Assembly (NCBI GenBank): GCA_003427395.1 | Contig: BFEA01000438.1 | Location: 633,961-657,117 of the forward strand | Source: Chara braunii | Lineage: Eukaryota > Streptophyta > Charophyceae > Charales > Characeae | Reading direction: 5' to 3' | DNA: 23,157 nt | Shown: piece after piece, positions 18,062 to 23,157 of the stretch | Numbering within the stretch: the stretch's first letter is position 1 | Layout of the letters: every line of letters starts with the position of its first letter | Position numbers and translations under genes: made by a program | Notes under the pieces: generated by a model | Told to the model about the DNA's origin: nothing | The model's database searches: none | What the model saw: the letters and a program-made list of their open reading frames with translations, nothing else

Positions 18062-18905
18062 TGTGAGGATTGAGCCCTCAAGAAGGGGCCTTGCCATGGT
18101 GTAAATGTTCTGGGCTAAGGCCCCAGCAAGCCTCGTGCCCGCCCTAAGTGAAGGCGGGCCAGCAAATCAACAAGAGCCCTCTGTGCAAGCATTTCCCGAA
18201 GTGGGGTCCATACAGTTGCAGCACGCCAGTTGGTTGGAGTGCACCGAGTCTCGAATCTCTGCAAATGTGGAGATCCCAGGGCCTCTGAGTTAGTTAGGCC
18301 CTGGGCACTTGAACGTGAGGCCGACAATGCATGCTGGGTATAGAGGCCGAAAATGCCAAAGGGAAAATCGGCCCACTATCTGAATCTGGCCGCAGGCCTT
18401 GANNAAAGAGGCGCAACTGCATCACCCGGGCCCCAACTGCATCGGGCCTGGGTTCAGGCACTGGGGCCCAGTCGCAGGCTGAAGGGAGGCCGCCCACACG
18501 CAACACTGGCATATAGGCAAGCAGGGCGAGTGGGCAGGGATCTTGGCCAATGCGAGCATTGCCGGCACACTGCGCGAATGTGAGCTGCTGCTGCGCTGCG
18601 CTAGGAAGAGGTGCGAGGCAGGCAGGCGCTAGGCAGTAGGGCGCTGCCTGTGCACTGTGCGCTGGCGGCCATAGCCGGGCTGCATGGGCCGCAGGTGAGG
18701 TGAGGGCGAAGGTGGTTCTTCGGAGGTGAAGGGCGCTGTGTGGGTAACAAGGGAGAGTGTGGGTGAAGAGGACACGTACCTGGTGGAGGTGGAGGTCGGC
18801 ATTGATGTTGACATCATCACTCGCTGGTAGTCAAGTTGTCTGGTTGCTTTCATTGCTGTAGTTGTAGGCTTAGTCTGTAGAGTAGATAGGGCGCCTGGCG
18901 CCATT
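18062..18905. mobile_element. GC-rich LTR-like block, possible solo LTR
   Basis: This stretch is much richer in GC than the rest of the intron. It has a TATA-like CATATAGG near 18509 and carries GCCATAGC (18668) and GGGCGCCTGGCGCCA (18889-18903). Both motifs also occur in the complete element's LTRs, and the first also in the truncated element's LTR. I could not find convincing TG..CA ends or a target duplication, so a solo LTR of a related family is only a suggestion. Two ambiguous bases lie at 18403-18404. Confidence 0.35.
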
Positions 18906-19299
18906 CACAAGAGAGAGCTACGTTGGGTTATGCTGTTGGTGTTGCCCTGTTGGGCTTGGACATTGACTCCCGATTCTTTTGTATCATTCTCAATTGGATG
19001 GTTACTCGGTTCCATTGTGCTATCTGCTCTGGCTTTGACTACTTGGACTTCAGTGTGATTTTGCGTTCTGGATTTCTGTGATTCGTCCATATTCATGTTC
19101 CTTGCAAAAACAACAGTTGTCCCTAAAATCATTGTAGGTGTTTCACCACGTATAGCAGAATCATCTTTAACGTGTGTTGTGATTTTACTCAAGAGTCGAG
19201 ACCTTTTATGCAACCATTGCAGGATACCTTATAAGGGCGCAGTTGGACCACTCGACGTCCGCCAAGATTTTGAAATTTGAACGCTTGCAACCGAAATCT

Positions 19300-19489
19300 T
19301 GGGAGATGGTCAGTGTTGCAACGAGGTCCAATAGGACATCGACCTGAGTTGGAATCCCTGGATGAACAGCAACAAAATTCTGCAATGCATGGTTGATTCA
19401 GATTGAGTGTTTTCTCCAGATCACATGTGGTTTTCAGATGAACATAACAATGTTGGGGGGCTACCCGCTCAAAAAAAAAAAAAAAAAAA
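19300..19489 (+). mobile_element. tRNA-derived SINE-like unit ending in poly-A
   Basis: An A-box-like TGGTCAGTGTTG (19307-19318) is followed 28 bases later by a B-box-like AGTTGGAATCC (19347-19357). The unit ends in about 19 A (19471-19489). After it, GATTCCAACTCAGGTC (19558-19573) is the inverse of the B-box region, so a second, inverted partial copy may be joined here. No target duplication was found. Confidence 0.45.
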
Positions 19490-19698
19490 GGGAAAAGAAA
19501 CAAGAAAAAAAGAAACATAGAGGAAGATGGACAAATAGCCTGCAAGCTAGGTAGGGAGATTCCAACTCAGGTCTGTACGTGTATTGAATGTATTCTATGA
19601 CAAAGGAAGAGAGACAGGCCGCGAGGTTGAAAAGCAAAACAACAGCGTCCGACACACTGACGTGATATTATGGTGGAAGAAGAAGACAAAGGACATAC

Positions 19699-19881
19699 CA
19701 TCAGTGGAATCAAGCTCCTTGAAGCTGGGGCTGTCAAACATCATGGAAACGCAGGGCGCCCCAGTGAGATCGCGCAACGCATCGCTTGGTAATCCTGACG
19801 CCAACCGGTGGTATCCTCCGTGGAGCTTTGCATACGCCTTCTCGAGCAACATTACCCACGGGTCATTGTTGACCGAGCGAG
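19699..19881 (-). CDS. Calpain-type cysteine protease, exon with the EKAYAKLHG segment (60 codons plus split codons)
   Basis: The exon carries W-V-M-L-L-E-K-A-Y-A-K-L-H-G-G-Y followed by A-L-R-D-L-T-G, the most conserved stretch between the catalytic Cys and His in calpains (W-x-x-L-x-E-K-A-x-A-K-x-x-G-x-Y, then D-x-T-G). The acceptor TTCAG at 19882 leaves two bases that complete an Ala codon with the single base ending exon 20087-20145, giving A-R-S-V-N-N-D. The donor GATG|GTATGT (19699/19698) leaves one base that completes Gly with exon 17494-17624. An acceptor with a better pyrimidine tract at 19985 would also keep the frame, but the text before A-R-S does not resemble a calpain, so the shorter exon is preferred. 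Confidence 0.85.
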
Positions 19882-20086
19882 CTGAACGCAGTCGGACAGC
19901 GCACTCGGAGTTAGCGTCAGCACCTTGTAAACAAGTAAAGCCTCTCGAATCCATCCAACGGAAAGAAGAAGGATCTTGAACAACCTGATTGGCAAGAGAA
20001 AACAAACATTGATGCCGCAATTTCATGTCTATTGCACACCTCGCTGGTATGTGTGGACCCTTACGAAGAGGGCTCAAGGAGCATAC

Positions 20087-20145
20087 CGTAAAGGGCGTTC
20101 CCATTCTTGCAAGGCAGCTTCGAGTTCACCGCAATCGTCACCCAT
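20087..20145 (-). CDS. Calpain-type cysteine protease, short exon before EKAYAKLHG (59 bp)
   Basis: The exon reads W-V-T-I-A-V-N-S-K-L-P-C-K-N-G-N-A-L-Y, matching the calpain strand that is usually W-x-x-V-x-V-D-x-x-L-P-C. The two acidic positions after V are Asn and Ser here. The acceptor follows a long pyrimidine run ending GAGCAG (20146); the donor is TACG|GTATGC (20087/20086). It begins with the last base of a codon and ends with the first, so one or more coding exons must lie upstream (to the right). I found no G-D-C-W active-site motif on this strand in the rest of the window. The 205-bp intron to the next exon is ordinary. Confidence 0.75.
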
Positions 20146-20361
20146 CTGCTCAACGATGACAGAAAGAAACACAACAAGACACAGCAAACGAAAACGCAAA
20201 CACGAAGAACTCAATCAGACTCACAAGTACAGTTACTACTACACCCACTCGAGCACATAGACAACAAAAGGTCAAAACCCCCTTTCACCATTCTTACTCT
20301 GTCACATTGACACAGCCATACATTCACAATATGCTGCCAGATGGAAAAGGGGGCTGCGACC

Positions 20362-20417
20362 GACTGTTTCGTCGGACTTTCACCGACTCATCAGGAGGTT
20401 TTGAACCCTCGACAGTC
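20362..20417 (-). ncRNA. Type III hammerhead self-cleaving ribozyme
   Basis: Reading the minus strand from 20417: GACTGT (stem III 5'), C at 20411 as the cleavage-site base (triplet GTC), stem I GAGG..CCTC (20410-20395), core CTGATGA (20394-20388), stem II GTCGG-loop-CCGAC (20387-20371, 7-base loop), core GAA plus A15.1 (20370-20367), then ACAGTC pairing with GACTGT. All strictly conserved hammerhead positions (CUGANGA, GAA, A15.1-U16.1, H17) are present, and stems II and III pair perfectly. Stem III is the open stem, so this is type III. Such ribozymes cut their own RNA; in plants they occur in retrozymes. Cleavage is predicted between 20411 and 20410. It lies on the calpain sense strand, right of exon 20087-20145. 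Confidence 0.9.
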
Positions 20418-20494
20418 TTCAGAATCCGTTCCTGTTGCTTTGAGCAACAGTCTGTCCTGATCTCCGCTGCCTGCGGGCCCTGACAACTGAGCCA
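20397..20494 (-). promoter_or_regulatory. tRNA-like A and B boxes overlapping the hammerhead
   Basis: On the minus strand TGGCTCAGTTGT (20494-20483) is a good A box, and GGTTCAAAACC (20407-20397) a good B box, 75 bases apart. The B box is the stem I loop of the ribozyme. An 8-bp perfect hairpin with a 3-base loop lies between them (20432-20450). This may be a tRNA-derived retroposon that carries the ribozyme, or a chance overlap. Confidence 0.45.
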
Positions 20495-21472
20495 CAACTG
20501 AGAACCTGATGTAGGCACCGATGTCTTCCCTCAACACCTGCCACACCGATTGTCAGATGTGCGACACCGATACCTCTGCCCAAATGTTATAGTTTTGGAC
20601 CGCCGAACATCTGGTCATATTTCATACAGATGCAACAAGTCAAAGAAAGCAGAACAGATACACATGCCCTAAAGGACCTAAACGCTAGCAGATGGGCCAC
20701 TATGTTGGTGCTTCGCCAAGCTCATTCTTAACAAGGCTCCCCTCGTGCGTGTACATGCATGTGTAATGGAGCAGGAATTGCGCAGAAGCACCTGGAATAC
20801 CTAGCCACACCTGAAGACAATCAGGAGTCAGTGGACTGCAGAGAAGCACGACAACTAGACGATAGAGGAGAGTCAGGGAGAACCAATAACAATCTCTTTC
20901 CCAAAAAAGAAAACCACCCATAAAACAAGAGAGTTGAGACACATCCAAAGAGCAGAAGGTTCTGACTATATATATGACGATATATATCATCACAAATATA
21001 TATACATCGTCAAACAGAGCTTCCCGGTAAACCGTATATATATATATATATATATATATAAGAAAAAGAAAGGAGAGTTGAGACACTGGGTGCCTGATTA
21101 CCCACACAGGTGACACAGGTACACTAAAAGATGGAATGGATGCGTATCTTACAGCAATCTGAATGGCACACAATAAGATACCTCTGCCAAATGCCAGACC
21201 ACTACGACGAAAAACACCCTCGAGAGCTCACACAATTTCCTACCAATTCTGTTAAACCATCAGTAACCTCACTAATCACCAGCCTTCCTGTGCACCCCTG
21301 CTGGTTAACACGGTATCGTGGAAAGGTTTGGATTCTCCGAATCTCCAAGGTAAAAACGCTGGCGGCGCTAGACAAAATCCCGCGATGCAAGGGCTGGCCC
21401 AGACACCTAAACGCATTGAGAAAAAGAGGTTCAGAGGTACTGGTGAAGATGTTGAAAACTCTGAACTACACC
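20495..21472. other. Presumed calpain intron sequence, no exon recognised
   Basis: No calpain exon, other gene or complete element was found on either strand. An (TA)13 tract lies at 21035-21061, with shorter TA palindromes at 20968-21004. GATACCTCTGCC[C]AAATG occurs near 20570 and again near 21178 with one difference, which could mark element ends about 610 bp apart, but nothing else supports that. Confidence 0.5.
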
Positions 21473-21870
21473 CCCCTTTGTCCGAGTGTGTAAAAATGCT
21501 GAAGATTCTGAAAACTCTGAAGTGGTGAAAATGCTGAAAATTCTGAACCTTCCCCCCCTCGCCTCCTTCTGTTGGGGGAGGGGGGTTCAAAATCTTTAGC
21601 ATTTTCACCACTTTCAGATTTTTAGAATGTTCATTGTTCGTCCCCTTGTATGAGTGTGTAGAAACGCTGAAGATTCTGAAGATTCTGAAATGGTGAAGAC
21701 GCTGAAAATTCTGAAGTACGACCCCCTTTGTCCGAGTGTGTAGGAATGCTGAAGATTTCAAAAATTCTATACCGATGAAAACGCTGAAGATTCACTCGGA
21801 ATGCTGAAGATTTAAAAAATTATATACCGATGAAAACGCAAAAGATTCTGATCCCCCCTGTCTGAGTGTT
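21473..21870. repeat. Repeat cluster with GAAnnTTC palindromes and a foldback of about 50-bp arms
   Basis: Short units of the form CCCCTTTGTCCGAGTGTGTA then GCTGAAGATTCTGAA recur (21473, 21640, 21724 and a partial near 21856). Between them 21499-21549 and 21584-21635 form an imperfect inverted repeat; the inner 28 bp differ at about four positions, with a C-run/G-run core at the tip. GAAnnTTC occurs exactly at 21501, 21536, 21625, 21669, 21678, 21704 and 21786. That is the two-unit core of a heat shock element, but repeat descent alone could explain the count. Confidence 0.7.
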
Positions 21871-21958
21871 TGTGCCCTACTGTGTATGAACGTTGAACTT
21901 TCAAAATGTAAATGTTGAATATTAGTGCACCCGTTAACTTCCACTCTGGTCACTTCGA

Positions 21959-22922
21959 TTGAAGATGGCTATCTTGGGTCAAAAAAGGGGTATGACAGGG
22001 AAAACACATGCGGGCAGAAGAACGGGGCGAATCGCGTACAAAACAAGAACTCCGCCCACTTTAAAAGGTTGTAATTCCCTCGTAGACAACCTAACTCGAA
22101 TACAGAAGAGCATCCCACTACACTGGCTTCTCCTCTTGAAAGAAGACTTCTCCTGGAAACCAGGGGACTGGGATATACTCATACCCCAAACTTCGATCTA
22201 GGCTTACAAACCACAGACCCGGATCCGAAACTAAAAGACAGATGGAGAGAGCTACTGCACCTTGAGCTGACAATCTCAATAGCCACATCCTGTGCAAAAT
22301 ACCTCGTCATCAGATCGGCCACAATTTGTAGCATGCAGTGGCTCCTAACCCATGGAGCACTTCCGGTCAACCTGTGGCTCCACAAAAGGAGGAAATGCTC
22401 GGACCCCGACAGCTCGAAACTTCGCGTTCTGTGTAGTGACAGCTTTCCTGAAGACATACTCCACTGTCTCCTCTATTGCAGTCAGGCCGCTTGGATATGG
22501 AACGGCGTCCAAAATCTATGGTCTCTTCTCTTCTCATCACCTCCCCCCAGCCTCGCCCTTCAAAACATCTTACTTCTATCGAACATCCCCGACAGCCTCA
22601 GAGGAGGAAAAGTGATCCAGTTCCACATGCTCAGGAACCTAGGCCCTTTGGGTCATATGGAAAAGGCGATGGTTCAAAAGTGGCCAGGGACGAAATGTGG
22701 ATTCTCTTGCTGAGGATGGCGGAAATAGATATCAGATGCAAATGGAGTGTGTTGGCAGCAACGAGGGGCAAACCGGAAAGACTCGCACTCAGGAGACGAA
22801 TCTTCTTGAGGGATTGGCTGCTACAGGGAAAGATAGCGACCATCACAGATAACAAATTGATTTGGAAAACGTGGACCACTCCAACTACGACAAGGAATGC
22901 AGTCCCGAGAAGGGCGAATTGA
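21959..22922 (+). pseudogene. LINE (non-LTR retrotransposon) ORF2 C-terminal fragment, frameshifted
   Basis: Three overlapping frames together show the tail of a LINE ORF2. The clearest part (22333-22520) has Q-W-L-L-T-H-G-A-L-P-V-N-L-W-L, then H-C-L-L-Y-C, the H-x4-C half of the zf-RVT zinc site. The C-x2-C half is damaged (only one Cys remains in frame). A frameshift near 22675 passes coding to another frame (E-M-W-I-L-L-L-R-M-A-E-I-D-I, then R-R-R-I-F-L-R-D-W-L-L), stopping at 22920-22922. The Q-W-L..A-[V/L]-P-x-N-x-W-L text matches the left-end fragment, so both come from related LINEs. No RT core is visible. The element is dead. Confidence 0.7.
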
Positions 22923-23157
22923 GGCTTTAGCCTCAGACTAACAGACACCCTATGTTACATACTTCAATGAGTATGGGCAGAACCAAAGATCAACCAATAT
23001 AGGATGAGCATTTATGCAGCGGAAGTCTGATAACGAACTGACTCACATAGACNGACTCACACCAACTGACTTACATGGCATCACTCCACACACATACAAT
23101 CATGAGATGGTGGGGTCTGGGTCATTCATAGACGATACCCAGATCCCGTACACACGT
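22923..23157. other. Flank after the LINE fragment, nothing recognised
   Basis: No gene or clear poly-A tail is seen. A short imperfect tandem of ACTGACTCACA-like units lies at 23036-23078 and includes one ambiguous base at 23053. Confidence 0.5.

Larger units (their letters stand above)
17625..19698 (-). other. 2074-bp calpain intron
   Basis: Donor GATG|GTATGT (19699/19698) and acceptor GCTGCAG (17625) join phase-1 ends. Inside are a 29-bp near-repeat (17638-17666 and 18031-18059), a 16-bp exact repeat (17665-17680 and 19109-19124), the GC-rich block at 18062-18905, and a SINE-like unit at 19300-19489. The stretch 18906-19299 shows no recognisable feature. Confidence 0.75.

Noticed and set aside
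19882-19984. Longer 5' extension of the calpain exon to an acceptor at 19985
   Set aside because: In frame and with a good pyrimidine tract, but the added residues do not match calpains, while the shorter exon joins perfectly to exon 20087-20145.
20505-20560. Possible upstream calpain exon reading V-W-Q-V..G-A-Y-I-R on the minus strand, with phase matching the next exon
   Set aside because: A stop lies in frame just before it with no acceptor AG in between, and its donor (GTTCTC) is weak.
20874-20894. Minus-strand D-C-Y-W-F-S-L, resembling the calpain active-site Cys motif
   Set aside because: The expected Gly before D-C and the following helix are absent, the surrounding frame is not calpain-like, and no splice phase was shown to fit exon 20087-20145.
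22301-22320. A second CTGATGA (minus strand) as a hammerhead core
   Set aside because: No GAAA follows a stem at the right distance and no stems form. Another CTGATGA near 5376-5388 fails likewise.
1-23157. CRISPR arrays, bacterial operons, ribosomal RNA genes
   Set aside because: No repeat-spacer arrays, Shine-Dalgarno-linked gene trains or rRNA sequence were seen; the content is eukaryotic nuclear.

Overview
The window looks nuclear and eukaryotic: repeat-dense, gene-poor, with spliced coding sequence, long microsatellites, LINE, SINE and Ty3/Gypsy debris, and two bases of a plant-type TTTAGGG repeat. A chromodomain Ty3 element primed by an initiator-Met-like tRNA site and a split calpain gene fit a large streptophyte genome. 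A charophyte alga such as Chara is my best guess, but that is inference.

The main host gene is on the minus strand. Four exons (20087-20145, 19699-19881, 17494-17624, 11715-11900) encode consecutive parts of a calpain-type cysteine protease core. Every splice phase matches and introns have GT..AG ends. The exon with the catalytic Cys should lie right of the window and later exons left of it. Introns are 205, 2074 and 5593 bp. The next intron holds a complete but decayed 7.2-kb Ty3/Gypsy element inserted in antisense.

Left to right: LINE 3' fragment (124-747); microsatellites and a Z-DNA-prone tract; a tRNA-like box pair (about 2041-2092); the 3' end of one Ty3/Gypsy chromovirus with its LTR (2084 to about 3592); an unidentified exon-like stretch (3637-4196); a second, complete Ty3/Gypsy element (4409-11621, 4-bp target duplication AAAG) with unequal LTRs, a W-box-like array in its leader, a broken gag and a pol scrambled by template switching; calpain exon; a 5.6-kb intron with tandem repeats and a tRNA-derived SINE with 15-bp target duplications; calpain exon; a 2.1-kb intron with a GC-rich LTR-like block and a SINE; two calpain exons; a hammerhead ribozyme (20362-20417, minus); a foldback repeat cluster; and a second LINE fragment (21959-22922).

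The most notable find is the type III hammerhead ribozyme. It has a complete conserved core and three paired stems, lies on the sense strand of the calpain transcript in what should be an intron, and its stem I overlaps a tRNA-like B box. The calpain gene, the SINE, the W-box array and the scrambled pol are the next strongest observations.
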